Of a stretch of DNA of 52,500 nt, positions 1-11,862 are shown one piece after another. The notes below the pieces were generated by a model that was not told the DNA's origin, searched no databases, and saw only the letters and a list, made by a program, of their open reading frames with translations. A program made the translations under genes and the position numbers. The number at the start of each line of letters is the position of its first letter. Position 1 is the stretch's first letter. Source of the stretch: Cristatella mucedo (lineage: Eukaryota > Bryozoa > Phylactolaemata > Cristatellidae); assembly GCA_009760855.2 (NCBI GenBank), contig WPIO01000045.1:521001-573500 (forward strand). Reading direction: 5' to 3'.

Positions 1-37
1 GGTCATGGACTCAAGCCCCTCGGCATACGTGAAGCCG

Positions 38-222
38 GGATGCACATGCTGACCCTGCGCATGTCACCCTTAACCATGCTATTCATTTTGTTTGTTTTTC
101 AAGCATGATTTTACTTACCATTCAATTGCATTTCACTTTACAGCAAATGTAAAGCGCCTAGAGAGAGATTAAGTTCTCTGAGGGCGCTTTATCAAGTGAA
201 TTGTTATTATTATTATTATTAC
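38..222 (+). mobile_element. LINE-B 3' end fragment with (ATT)n tail
   Basis: This is a 5'-truncated copy of the LINE-B 3' untranslated end. It carries the family's conserved landmarks in order: CATGCTGACCCTG, TCACCC..TAACCATG, CAAGCATGATTTTAC, GCAAATGTAAAGCGCCTAGA, GAGTTCTCTGAGGGCGCTTTATCAAGTG-like sequence and then an ATT-repeat tail. The same block recurs near 21055, 33300 and 45200 on this strand and near 28015 and 35030 on the other. No coding part of the element is left here. Confidence 0.85.
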
Positions 223-387
223 AATAAAGCTCGGAATCTAATTCAAAAGGCCCTCTGCAGCCAACGATGACTAAGGCTGCATGGCAGCTCAGCAAATCAA
301 AGAGCAAATCAAAGAGTATCTTCTTATATGAAGGAGCTATGATGGCTTCCGATAAATAAGCGGATACAGAGAATCATTCTTATTGTG

Positions 388-815
388 AACGACAAGGCCT
401 GCCACGGCTGAGCTCGAACATGCGTAGAGGAACTGCTGCCCCCGGTTCGGCCTCCTTGGTGCTCAAGTTCTCCATGGGGAAAAACGAGCTGTCTAGCTCG
501 TTCACCTGAAGACAGTTGACGACTTTAGCTTTCAATCTGCAGTTTTTAGACCGGGCAACCGTATCCACAATTAATATAAAGCGACATCTTTTCCAGCCGT
601 CCCGTGCTGCTAAATTCCATTCTACTGACTTCCTCCAGTTACGTTTCTCACTTTCTCTTGGTTGCGCTTACAAAAGCCTTACAATTACCATATTATTATT
701 ATTATATTGGGCACCAAAAGCCGCTTAGGGTTTGAGTGGGCTCTAGAAAACTGCAACACCCACATGCTCCTTGTGGCTTTGTGGCATAACTGACAGAAAA
801 TTGTTACTGTACATC
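388..815 (+). mobile_element. LINE-A fragment, diverged 3' ORF and UTR
   Basis: The stretch aligns by eye with the C-terminal RT region and 3' UTR of LINE-A (compare 37390-37700 and 32260-32700). It contains diverged forms of the ACAAGGCCCGCCACGGCT block and of the terminal CACCCACATGGTCTTTATGAC block at about 750-800. Many substitutions and indels destroy the frame, so this is an old, dead copy. Confidence 0.7.
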
Positions 816-1118
816 GCGTTAGTAAGTCGGATGCGACGCAAAACTTGGATTCGTGAAAGCGTCATTAGATATGAACGCCATCGCCGTTGATGTGAAAGCC
901 AAGTTTTCCAATCACGTCGGCCGCACAGAGAATCTAAGTAAAAAAGGGGTTTATGAGTCAAGCCCGGCGTGCCAGCCCTTTAAGAGTTCTCTAGATGACT
1001 GGCAGCCGCTTGCATATACAATCAGATAGCTCTCACTGAGGTAGAACGTAATCCATTTTAGCACTGTGCCAGCTATAAGAAGTATCATGAGCCTGCTGCA
1101 ACATATCCTAAATAATAA
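816..1118. other. Intergenic spacer, nothing recognised
   Basis: I see no open frame of interest, splice-bounded exon or repeat family here. It lies between a decayed LINE-A piece and a SINE-1 copy. Confidence 0.5.
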
Positions 1119-1270
1119 AATAAATAAATCCTAGCTGATTAAACAGCCTCTTTTCGTATAGCGACAGAAGAGCCTTTACGGCTATCACCACCGCTTGCAG
1201 TGGCGATAAAGAATCGCCCCACCGCAGGAATTAAACCCACGACCTCGGGACTGAGGCCCTGGACTAAATA
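1119..1270 (-). mobile_element. SINE-1 (tRNA-derived), minus strand
   Basis: On the minus strand the copy has a B-box-like segment within 1225-1240 (diverged), then the family core with the CGCCACTGCAAGCGG hairpin-like motif, then GGCTGTTTAATCAGCTAGGA and an ATTTATTTA tail. Read on the plus strand it begins with TAAATAAATCCTAGC. The same arrangement is seen at 9234-9405 and 49655-49812. Pol III-type internal promoter boxes and a conserved body are typical of tRNA-SINEs; the family name here is my own label. Confidence 0.75.
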
Positions 1271-4200
1271 CAGTTTTTTCCCGAAAAGCAATATGTCCGC
1301 TCGTTTCCTAGCTGAAGTCTGACTGGTACAGGTGGAACTGTCGACGTGAAACACTGCAAAGGAGTCGTACCTGCTGCACCGATGCATGCTGGTATGCTTT
1401 TGGGAGCAGAGAACAGAACGTATTAATAACGCCAATAGCTTAGTGCATAACAAGTCCTCATTGTTAACTTGGAGCAGTTTATTCCATAGCTGAAGAGTTG
1501 TATGTATGTTCAGCACTAGTGAAAGTGCACAATTGCCACATTCGTACCTCAAACTTTCAAATGGTCCAGATGCACATTCTAAACCATAGGTTATGACATA
1601 TTAGGTTGGTAGAGGCTATCATTGATGAACCACTAATACTCTCTAGGTCTGTCATAATCTGGCTGATGAGCTAAAATTTTTGGCCCTCTGCCTTAATCAA
1701 GTCCTTTCTCACAATTTATAAGGCATCGGTTATGCATAGATGCAGCAAACGTTTCCCAATGGGCACTATACCCATCGCAGTAAGTTTAAATTCATCCCCA
1801 GTGTTTCCCAACATTTAAACAAAATAAACAAGCTTTAGAGATATATATATATAGGGCAAAAAGTTCAGTGCTTGGGGTTTTAAAACTTAGGATTGGATTG
1901 CAAGGTTAGGAATTCATGGTTCAGTGCTTAGGCTTTAAATAGTTTTGCGTTTACGTCTTAGGATTTGGAAGAAACTCAAAGATAGAGATATCTCAAAAAC
2001 TGTTTTGTAAAAAGTAAACAAAAAAAGAGAAAGAGGCTGGCTGTGACGTTAAACTAACTGCAACGGGCACAGCGCCCATAGCATAAAGGTGGCCGTCTGC
2101 ATGCAAAATGACGCCGTTTTAGCTGATCCTCAGTCGTGGTAGCAAAAGAAAACTAACCTGCATGCGTCAACGTACTGATTCATGACCTAGTTAGGATAAA
2201 TTACTGGGGATGATATTCAGACGCCTTCTTCGCTACTGCAGTTGAGGCCATCTTGAATTCATCTTTATCCGATGCACCGTAATAGCTACGAGCTAGGCTT
2301 TCGTATCCCTTGTTGGTCATCAGCATTTTAGGAGTTCTAACAAGCCGTACTTCATTTGGCTTGAGACACGCGAACGCATACAACTTCAAACTTGTCTCAA
2401 AAGATTCCGGAAAAATCTAAAAAATCTGAGCGTTAATTTCGCATTAAATAGAACGAGCATTAAACGAAGTGAAAGTATAGTTGCGGAGGCGGTTGCGACA
2501 TAGGCTTTTCACGTTCGCCACTTTTATCTTCTTACCAATGTAGTTTTGCTTGTTTGACGATCAGTTAGACAGCCTTTGGGTAATGATCCAAAGTAGGGCA
2601 ATATCAAGTAGATTTATCAGCTAAGCATGCAGCCTTTTGGCAGACATACCGAGTGAAGTAGACAATTAAGCTACTGCGAATCAGAAAATAAAATCTGATT
2701 TATTTGGTTTCACTACCTTCATTTTAGCCATCTCAGCATTTTCGCATTCATGCAAACTATTTCTTGCACAAGGTAACACGAAGATAGTTGCAGCACATAA
2801 GCTAGGTTGAAATCTCTGCAAGCACAGAGAATTCCGCGTATTCGTCCACGCATGCGAAATGAGACGCTCGCCAAAAACAGCTAAAATGCCTACGAATGCG
2901 AATCGCCGAATCCCAGGGAGAATGAGATCGGTTAGCAGCCATTTTCGGCACGATTAAGCAACGGCGTGTAGCGCATCCACCAAGATCTGAAGATCGCCAA
3001 AAAAGTTTCTCATCAAGCAGGCATGTTTTTGGCGAGCAAAAGTTTAATAACTGACAGATCGATCGTCGTCTGGTCGCCAATTCAACGATGCTCGCGGGCC
3101 GTACCAGAGTTGCTGTGCACCATGGATGGATGATCCTGGAAACCTGAATTCCTCCATCAACTTTCAGGAGACTTCTCTTCGCTATAAATGTGGACTTTTT
3201 ATCCTAATAGATGGGCGCTCGTCGTTACTGCCTCTGCTCCGCCACTTGCATTGGCGCTGCACTTACAGATCGCTAGCCGTCGCACGTCGCGATAAACTAG
3301 TACCGTTACGAGCACGGTGTCGGCGGCCTAGTTCTGTCCGAACATAGGAGCTGCCACATCCCACTTGTAACACATGCACACGTTCAAAGCTCTTCCCTAC
3401 CTAGCGCGCCTTTGTCACTACCAGGTTAGAGCGGTTGGCTACAGTTCTGAGGGAAGTACGCGTGGTGTTCCAACTTGCAACAGCAGTTCCGACGCGTTTT
3501 AAGCGCCAGCAGCCCCCTTCTAATGCCCCGGGGAAGCCCCCTTCTAATGGCTCGGGCAGCCCCTGACGCACTCTACGGGCGCCACTGAGGAACGAACACG
3601 AAGCGAACACGCCGAGACGCGAGCTTGTAATGCCCGAATTTAGGTGAGGGGACCGCAAGGCTGCGCACGAAATCGCTGAGCTAACCGCGGCTCCAGCTCT
3701 GGCCGACGCGCGACAAAGAGCGATGAAGCTGGCGCGTCTTGGAGCGGCTGACGAATTGGAAGGCCACATGCGGCGAAGACGCAGCGGCGGGCGGTAAGCA
3801 AAGGCGTGTTCACTCAAAAATTATTCCTACTGATTCAGAAACAAAGAACGCTCGCAATTCAAAAAAGCAGTAAGCTTATTAGCATGCTTGTGGCATTCGC
3901 CGATTGGATGGCTTCGATTTCAAGAGTCTTATAACAGCAGCAGCAAAGTTAGCAAAGCGGGAACGGAACAGAACATTTTATTTGCAGTTTGAGCGATCCT
4001 TACAGAAAATATAGTCCGTATTCCATAATATAAAATATGCACTGGAAATCTACAGAAGATAAACAGAGTTTAGGGACGTACAGGCTGTACGTATGGAAGC
4101 CCGCGCACGGCTTTTCATTTGCATCGGTGACTGTGACTCGCTAGGGCAAAGCATGTGGTTTTACGTGAAACTTCTAGGTGCTCTAGCTGTATACTGACTA

Positions 4201-4290
4201 CGTCACCTAGAATGTCTCGGGGCTCTCAAAATTGGGTCCTATTCTAAAATATGTATCAGCTATTATACAATCCGTTTCCGTTAAATGAAA
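1271..4290. other. Unannotated spacer
   Basis: About 3 kb with mixed composition, becoming GC-rich after about 3400. Open frames are short (the longest is 138 codons on the minus strand at 3401-3817, in GC-rich DNA where stops are rare) and match nothing I recognise. A short (TA)n run lies near 1840. A small tandem duplication with unit AAGCCCCCTTCTAATG lies near 3515-3555. Confidence 0.5.
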
Positions 4291-4408
4291 CAAATTGTCA
4301 GCAAATGTAAAGCACCTAGAGAGAGATTGAGTTCTCTGAGGGCGCTTTGTCGTGGACTATTATTAATGTTATTACTATTATTAATATTATTATTATTATT
4401 ATTATTAT
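4291..4408 (+). mobile_element. LINE-B 3' terminus with ATT tail
   Basis: Only about the last 70 bp of LINE-B is present (GCAAATGTAAAGCACCTAGA, then GAGTTCTCTGAGGGCGCTTT), followed by an imperfect ATT/AAT trinucleotide tail of about 50 bp. This extreme 5' truncation is normal for target-primed reverse transcription. Confidence 0.8.
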
Positions 4409-4680
4409 AGTATCGTCTGGTTTCTGGACATGGTGGAGCCGAGACTTTCATCTAGGTGGCAAGACCGGAAAAAATTGCGTGAGGGGAAAGATTAAAATAT
4501 TTTTCAACTAGGCGGGCCAGACCCACAAAAACATAAAATATTGTAGCGTAAACTCATAATATTTATCCGAAACCAACTCGGAGGTCGGTCGGTCGATCAT
4601 TGAGTAGAGTTGAGCACAATTTCTTCGTTGCTGACGCTCGCGGGGCGTACGAATAAGAGGCGGCCCAGCGCCGGCTCTCA

Positions 4681-4785
4681 GCCCCGCTGCAGGAGAATGC
4701 TCTCATGACCCCGCCCCCCCAGCAGGCCCCGCTGCATGAGAATGCTCTCATGACCCCGCCCCGCCCCGCCCCCCCCCCCGCAGGC
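4681..4785 (+). repeat. GC-rich minisatellite, about 45-bp unit, two copies plus partial
   Basis: Two near-identical units start with GCCCCGCTGC (4681 and 4726). Each contains the self-complementary element ATGAGA-ATGC-TCTCAT (AGGAGA in the first unit) and a C-rich run. A partial third start follows the poly-C stretch. The C-rich portions could also form four-stranded DNA structures; that is inference. Confidence 0.75.
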
Positions 4786-7785
4786 CCCGCCATGGCATCC
4801 GTTGGATTCATTCACCACTGCCTGGTAGACTTGGTCATATCTCCAAAGGAAGGCTCGAAACTTGAAATGGCAGAGCCCTGGTGCTCATCCTCCTGCGAAG
4901 AATGATCTCGCACACTGTCTGCACTCGCCGCGGCAGCTTTAAGGCACTGTTACGCGGCCGCGGCCTTTCTTCAGTCTTCCTTCTTGCAGGAGGCTAAAGT
5001 CGGTCGGTTTGCCTTCCGTCTCCCGCCCTTCTAGCCGTCCGTCCGCCCACGAGCTCCAGCCTCGGAGAGTTGATGGAAATATTGCCAGCGTGATTAGCAA
5101 GGGATATTGGAGGGAATGGCCCTCCGAAATGCACTGTACTGTGAAGTTAAACCTTACCTCGATTACATTCGCCGTCCACCGCCCCATTACCTCATTCCTG
5201 TAGAAAGAGCTCGTCACGTCTCACACACGGTAACTATCGAGGAACGCTTCGATGATTTCGAGGACAGTCTTGTCGTTCGCCATGCCTTTAAAAGCGACGA
5301 AGATGGCGCGCCCATGAACGGCCGCCTACGATTGTTCCGCGTTTGCTCGCAGCTTCCGTAGGTCATTGCCACAGAAGCAGAAGCTCTGTTCTTCCTGTCT
5401 TCCATTGGATTCGCCATCGGTCTTCGACTGCCGCTTTGCCGCGTTGACGTATGCCCCTCGACTGTAGCAACACCGCAGCACGAGCAACCGCGTAAAGGAG
5501 CCATTACGCTCGTAAGATGTCGGCTTGGAGATGTGGCGCCCTCTGACGGCGGCCCGCTACGAACACATTTGTGGTGCTCTATCAATTAGCGATCCCCTAC
5601 TTCTGGAACAGCGCCACCCCTCCATTGCAGACGTTTTCTTCACTTTTCACGCAGCGGAAACCAAGTTGGGGCTTTCTCGTGGCTTTGACTAGCAATCGCC
5701 GCGCATCGTTCGCAGATCCTCGTCTGCGGCCGGCGCGTCTTGACTGCAGGGATGCACCGCCGCGAAGTAAGGAGCTAGAGAGCTTCGGCGGCGAGCGCGC
5801 GCGAGAGCGAGCGTGGGGCCTGGCCACGCGTTTCCGGCGAGGCGACGCATCCCCTCAGAGCCTCCATCCGAGCGCCGGGCAGCGTGCCGTGACGAAGATG
5901 CGATGATGTCAGCGCGGTGACGTTCGCGCCCGCCTGCCGAGCTTCTGGCACCGCAGCCTCGAAGCCGACTGCGTCGGCTTAGGCGAGGCTGATTGCCGAG
6001 CCGTACGCGCCAAGCGGCTAATCCTAGTTGATGGGACGACGCCGGTCGAGCATAAAGCCACGACAGCGCGAGAGCCCCGCCAGGGCGGGGCACGAGCCGA
6101 GTGTGGGCGGGCCGGATTCGACGCGAGCGACGAGTCGGTGTCTACGGCGCGCTAAACCACGCTACGCGCCGTCTTCAGCCGGTCGCACTCGAGAGCAGAG
6201 GGAGACGGTCGCGCGGGTGCGGCTAAGCCTGGAGCAGACGATCCTTGGGCCACGCGGCGCTCGGAGGACGAGTGAGTAGAGAGCCCGTGCGCCTGCGCCC
6301 TCGCACGAGCTCGAGACCTCGGAGCCGCCGCTGCTCGGCGCTGCTAGCGAGCCCGCACAGCTCCCGATCATTCTAGACCGCGGTCGAAACTCAGCAGCGC
6401 CTACTTCGCTGCCAGCAATCGGTTAAGGCACGGGGCGCAGCGCAGTGCGGCCGCTGTGGTGCCCTATACCATCCGGGTGTCCGACGGGGTGCCCCCCCTA
6501 GTGCCCGCCGTAACCGCTGGGGCTGCTGAAGTGGGAGGGGCACCGCTCGGGCGGATCTCGGTCGCTGTTATCTAATGCCGGTCAAGCGGATCTCTGGGAG
6601 AACGCCGGATGAATCGGCTGAGCCGGCGTCGGCAGCTGCGCGTACGTTTCCTGCTAGGGTCTTTCGGAGCTTGCGGTTGCCTTCGTGGCTTCCAGTAGGT
6701 GGCCTTTTAGCGACCGAACGGTTGTCGATGCCGGAGCGCTCAGCGCCGCTGCGGGCGGGCGAGAACTTCGCTGGAAGTGGCCGCCTGGAGCGCAGATGAA
6801 AGTTGCTGCAGCAGCGATCGCCGGCAGCAGCAGAGTAGGGCAAAGCCGCACCAATATGGCCTTCGCCGCTTTCAGGCGATTATGTCACGTGATCCTCGGG
6901 TCGTGCTTCGAGCGCAGCGTGGTGTCGGAGCTCCTCGCCGCGAATCGGGAAGTCCGCGGTTCATTCGCTTCCGCTCGCCGCTCGCCGTCCGCCGCCCGCC
7001 GCTGCCTCGCCAGTCTCCGAGCGCCATGTCGGCTGCGGTTACGCTACGGCCTTAGGGGCGCCGGCGGCTAGCGATAATGGCAACGAGCGATAACGGCGTC
7101 GGCAGCACGGATGACGTGTCGAGAGTTCGCGCTGCAGCGTTTCGCCATTCTCGCACTGCTTGGCGAACTCCGGCGCCTCTGCGAAGCCACTCGTCCTCAT
7201 CGGCTGCATGCTGGCCGCTGACGCTATTCTGACTCATCCGCCTGACGACGCCCGTCGACACCTGCGTCGTAATACTGCCTGCTCCGTGCCGGCCCGATCC
7301 GTGGTGGCGGCATATCTCGGAGTGCACTGCTAGGAGTCTCGCTAAGAAAAACGTGGACGGTACGAGAGAACGTCGGCAGCGCCGCGCTCGGGCCGCCCTC
7401 CGCTTCTCCTCTGAAGGCGGATCGGCCATCGAAAAGCCTGGCTCTGAGGCGTAGATTGGCCACTTGTAAAAAGCACTGCCGTAGTAATCTTGACGAAGCC
7501 ATTGGAACAGTTGTCGGCCAAAATACCGCCGACAAAAAGCTTTAATAAAAGAGGAGCAGTCGAGGAGGCGTGGCTGTCCACCCCTCAGTTGACCGTGCTG
7601 CACGAAAGCAGAGCAGGATTCGACTTGCCGGCACCGGCAGCGATCAGCTGCACAACGGAGCAGAATGCTTCGGACGCTCGCCATTTTCCAGGCTCTCGAC
7701 CGATTTGGCCGCAAGGAGGCGGCAGAGTCGCCGACGAAAGGGACAAGAGTACGCTGATTTTCACTTTGGAAAGAGCGCGAATATT
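4786..7785. other. GC/CpG-rich block without a supported gene
   Basis: The region is dense in CG dinucleotides and stop-poor, so several frames stay open by chance, including a 246-codon minus-strand frame at 7052-7792. None shows a domain I recognise. The density of CpG compared with the AT-rich right half suggests a promoter-like or unmethylated region. It could hold a 5' non-coding exon of the gene whose next exon starts at 14361; for example, a donor-like GTGAGTAG occurs near 6271. That link is a guess. Confidence 0.4.
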
Positions 7786-7789
7786 GCAG

Positions 7790-7868
7790 CATATTTAAAG
7801 TGCCTAGAAAGAAATTGAGTTCTCACAGGGCGCTATACAAATTTAATATTATTATTATTATCATAAAA
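7790..7868 (+). mobile_element. LINE-B or SINE-2 3' terminus with ATT tail
   Basis: The piece reads AAAGTGCCTAGAAAGAAATT, GAGTTCTCACAGGGCGCTAT, then an ATT-repeat. The GCTATACAAAT variant resembles the SINE-2 end at 15401 as much as LINE-B, so the parent family is ambiguous. Confidence 0.7.
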
Positions 7869-8374
7869 TCGGTCGTTGTGGCGGACTATCTTGGGATTTG
7901 CCTCTCAACCTCCGATGCTGGTTGGCTGCCTATTGTGGCCATCTATGGCTTAAAGCCGGCTGAGGTAATGCAGTTCGATCGGAAGCTAGAGCCCGGACGG
8001 AACCCAATAGAGATCACGTGGAACAAAGCCCACTCTAAGGATCGGAGCGATCCGGTGCGAGCAACTCGTTGAGATGTTCATGCTTTTGTAGGATTTCTGG
8101 GCATCAATTTGTACAGAAGCATGCTTAAAAAAAGCTTTCGGAATTGATGCGCAGGCGTTAGCGTAGAGATACTGAAAATCGCGGCACTCTGACTAACCAT
8201 CAACTAATAGAAACTAATTAATTACCCACAATCGTACATTTGTAGACTTGTTTTTGAAGAAGCGTCTACTGATTTAAAGCCGCACTAAGCTTCGAGCATT
8301 TTGAGCGAAATAATATCCTGGTGGCAGGAACTTTGAAACCTTTGGGCGTTGTTGAATATGTTATTACATACAGT

Positions 8375-8614
8375 ATCTACAGAAGCCGCTCGCGTCTTGC
8401 TCGCCCGATCGGAGGGCAATCGACCGTCCAGTCCAGGCCGGTTCGGGCAAAGTCGAGGTCAAGATTAGGAACTCCCGCAAAGAAAGTGCGTCGTCGCCCT
8501 TAGGAGCGTGCTGGCCAACTCGCGCCTACTGCCGCCGAGGAAGCCATCTGCCCGACGAGACGATGCAGCGAGGCTAGAGGCTGTCTGCGATGAAGTCCGA
8601 GCATCTTGGGCGCA
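8375..8614 (+). repeat. Left arm of a 240-bp inverted repeat
   Basis: The arm runs from ATCTACAGAAGCCGCTC to GAGCATCTTGG and is the reverse complement of 9628-9867 with only about 4-6 differences that I can see. The spacer between the arms is about 1.0 kb and contains a SINE-1 copy. Both arms are GC-rich. I do not recognise the arm sequence as any element family. The structure may be a foldback-type element, an inverted segmental duplication, or two opposed copies of an unknown repeat. Confidence 0.9.
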
Positions 8615-9233
8615 TGCTGACTTACATAAATCGTATACACTGCTCGTGTCTCGTAAGTCTTGGGATTGCAAGATCGTGATGAATTAGTCGCGCTCTCGGT
8701 ATTTTGACCTTAATCGCTGCAGACTGTTGCTCGCAGCATTCAAGAATGCCGTTGCTGCTGTATCGAAATCGAGATCGTATTTCAGAAGTCCCGCCGACGT
8801 CGCGTTCTTCGTATTCGTGATAGTACACCGATTTGATGGCCGGGCGTCCGGAGCGTTCGCGTCCTCAGCTAGGCTGGGACCGATTGAGCTTGCACGTGGC
8901 TTCTTCCAGTCTAGACGGCACTGTCGTCTACTGTCTCATTTTCGTGAGGGAAAATGCACGCACATGCAGGTATTGATGCACTCTACAGCGTGCTATTAGG
9001 CCGAAGCTAGCCTTGAGCCGTCGCTCAAATGCACGAGTTCAAGAACCAGAATGGCGCGCCGCCAAACGCTAGCACGCCTCGTCGCCTGATGGACAGTCAG
9101 CCGAGCGATAGCTTCGCGAAGTGAGAGCCATCATTTCGTTCAACGCGCCACGTTTCGACAGCACCACCCGCGGGCGTTTCTCTTGCGTTACACTCGCGAT
9201 TCGCGTTCGCGCTGCACGCTCTCGCGCTCCGGC
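8615..9233. other. Inverted-repeat spacer, left portion
   Basis: No gene or repeat family is recognised. Short open frames only. Confidence 0.4.
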
Positions 9234-9405
9234 GTAAATAAATCCTAGCTGATTAAACAGCCTCTTTTTGTATAGCGACAGTAGAGCCTTTACGGCTATC
9301 ACCACCGCTTGCAGTGGCGATATAGAATCGCCCACTGCAGGAATCGAACCCACGACCTCGGGACCGAGATCGTGAAAGCAACCGCCTTACCTAGTGTGCC
9401 ATCAC
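9234..9405 (-). mobile_element. SINE-1 (tRNA-derived), best-preserved copy
   Basis: Read on the minus strand, the element starts with a tRNA-like head (GGCACACTAGGTAAGGCGGT, A-box-like), has a clear B box GGTTCGATTCC at about 9340-9350, then the palindromic CGCCACTGCAAGCGGTGGTG core, GGCTGTTTAATCAGC and an ATTTATTTA tail. It lies inside the spacer of the 8375-9867 inverted repeat and so inserted there, or was carried with it. Confidence 0.85.
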
Positions 9406-9627
9406 GGTACCGTTCCCTTAGTGTGCTGGACGGTGTGGGCTCGTCGCTTGTCCAAGTTGCCAGCACGCGGCGGCGGCTTTATGAGCTAGGTCATTCGCCA
9501 TACAGCTACCGTCACCGGCCAATGGCCGGCGCCCGTCGGCCGGGGCCGGTATTGATGGACGCGTGGTGGCAGCGATGGTGGCAAACGCCATCGATGCAGC
9601 CAGCCGAGTAGCGCGCCGACTTTCGCG

Positions 9628-9867
9628 TGCGTCCAAGATGCTCGGACTTCATCGCAGACAGCCTCTAGCCTCGCTGCATCGTCTCGTCGGGCAGATGGCT
9701 TCCTCGGCGGCAGTAGGCGCGAGTTGGCCAGCACGCTCCTAAATGCGACGACGCACTGTCTTTGCGGGAGTTCCTAATCTTGACCTCGACTTTGCCCGAA
9801 CCGGCCTGGACTGGACGGTCGATTGCCCTCCGATCGGGCGAGCAAGACGGGAGCGGCTTCTGTAGAT
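9628..9867 (-). repeat. Right arm of the 240-bp inverted repeat
   Basis: This is the reverse complement of 8375-8614 over the full 240 bp, ending in GGCTTCTGTAGAT. The few mismatches (for example near 9738 and 9757) imply a recent duplication or continuing gene conversion between the arms. Confidence 0.9.
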
Positions 9868-10026
9868 TTGCAATCCCGCTTCCCCTGCTGACGTGGTGAG
9901 GTCACCCCCTGTCCGGAGACCCGAGGTGCAGCACTTGACAGCCAAGCTAAGACAGCTGGACTAGGGTGATTTAGTTAAAACATAACGTTGAAAATGAGAA
10001 GAAGAAATTCTGATGCATCCAAAGAA

Positions 10027-10640
<614 letters not shown>

Positions 10641-10650
10641 GAAGGGTCCG

Positions 10651-10797
10651 AGGAGTAGGCATTCGCTCGTCACGACTGGGGTTGTGGGATCGAGCCCTGC
10701 AGTGGGCTATGATTGACTGTCCACTGCAAGCGGTGGCGACAGCCGTTCAGGCTCCTCTGCCGATACATGAATAGTGCTATTGAATCAGCTAACCTTA
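10651..10797 (+). mobile_element. SINE-1, diverged copy
   Basis: The copy contains a B-box-like GGGATCGAGCCC, then the CACTGCAAGCGGTGGCGACAG core and GAATCAGCTAACCTTA in the family order. It directly abuts the end of the CT microsatellite. Confidence 0.75.
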
Positions 10798-11271
10798 GGC
10801 ACTTTACATCCTAGAGCCTACCAACACCCCCACCCGCCTGGCGTGCGGCCCGCCTAGTCGGGACGCCTAGTGGTGGCACGCCAAGCTCAGTCGTCGTGGA
10901 GCGACGCGGACGCTCGGCTGATTCGGAACATGACTTGGAGAGTTGAGTCGCGACCTCTTCGGGGCCGGCTCGTCATTCTATGCATCGCAACGTTCTCTCA
11001 CCAACCCATGCACGCGGGCCAGGAATGGGAGGGGGAGGAGTTACGCGGTGCGAGGATGGGAGGGCGTGGCCGCTGAGAGGGAGCGGTGCGAAGCCGCAGG
11101 GCCCGCATCGCTGGCGCTGCCTCCTTTACGCAGAGCCTGCCAACCTCGGCGCCGGGATTCGCCTACGGCTGAGCGGCTACGACGCCTAGCTATTACTCAA
11201 CGTTATAGACTGCAGCCTCTGCTCTACGTCGCACAGCGTGCATTAGGTTTCCTCTCAAAGCGAAAACAGGG
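10798..11271. other. GC-rich spacer
   Basis: CpG-rich DNA with overlapping short open frames and no recognisable domain or repeat family. Confidence 0.4.
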
Positions 11272-11862
11272 CACGAATATGGCTGCAAGGCTAGTCTTCA
11301 AGTCCCACGGTTTGAGCACGTGTCTCCTTTGTTAAAAGAGCTAGGATGGTTGCCGGTTGAGCAACGAATCCAGAGCAAAGTTCTTACGCTGACTCACAAG
11401 GCCCGCCACGGCTTGGCTCCTTCGTACTTAGCTGAACTGCTGCATCAGTTTCAGCCTGTTCGCGCTTTGAGGTCCTGTGTGGACAATAAATTCGCTGTTC
11501 CATTCCTCTGCTTAAAGACCGTTGGCGACAGAAGCTTTAGCTCTGCAGGTCCTAGACTGTGGAACTCGCTCCCACAATTCTTACGCAACGACAACTACTC
11601 TCCTACTGCCGACTATGGCTCATCCTTTTCAGCGGTCCTGAGCTGCTACTTCCATGCTACTCACTACCTCAACTGCTCTCCTGACTCTGCTATGCTTCCC
11701 ACTTTCTCTATGCTGCGTGAGACGAAGTCTGTTGGCTACCGAATGCGTACCAACAGCCGCTTAGGCTGTGAGTGCGCTATACAAAACTCACCTGCATAAC
11801 ACCCACATGGTCTTTATGACTTTGTGGAGTTACTGACGGAGATACATTACATTACATTACGA
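11272..11862 (+). mobile_element. LINE-A, 3' part of RT ORF with CATTA tail
   Basis: The 5'-truncated copy starts at ATATGGCTGCAAGGCTAGTC and runs through the C-terminal ORF region (frame open 11320-11799, including the motif WLPVEQRIQSKVLTLTHKAR) to the 3' UTR CACCCACATGGTCTTTATGAC, ending in three or more CATTA units. It resembles 32140-32735 and 37260-37700 very closely, so it is a fairly recent copy, but it lacks the catalytic RT core. Confidence 0.92.

Noticed and set aside
5571-7071. Many overlapping 60-130 codon frames
   Set aside because: Stop-poor GC-rich DNA keeps several frames open by chance; no domains or splice support.
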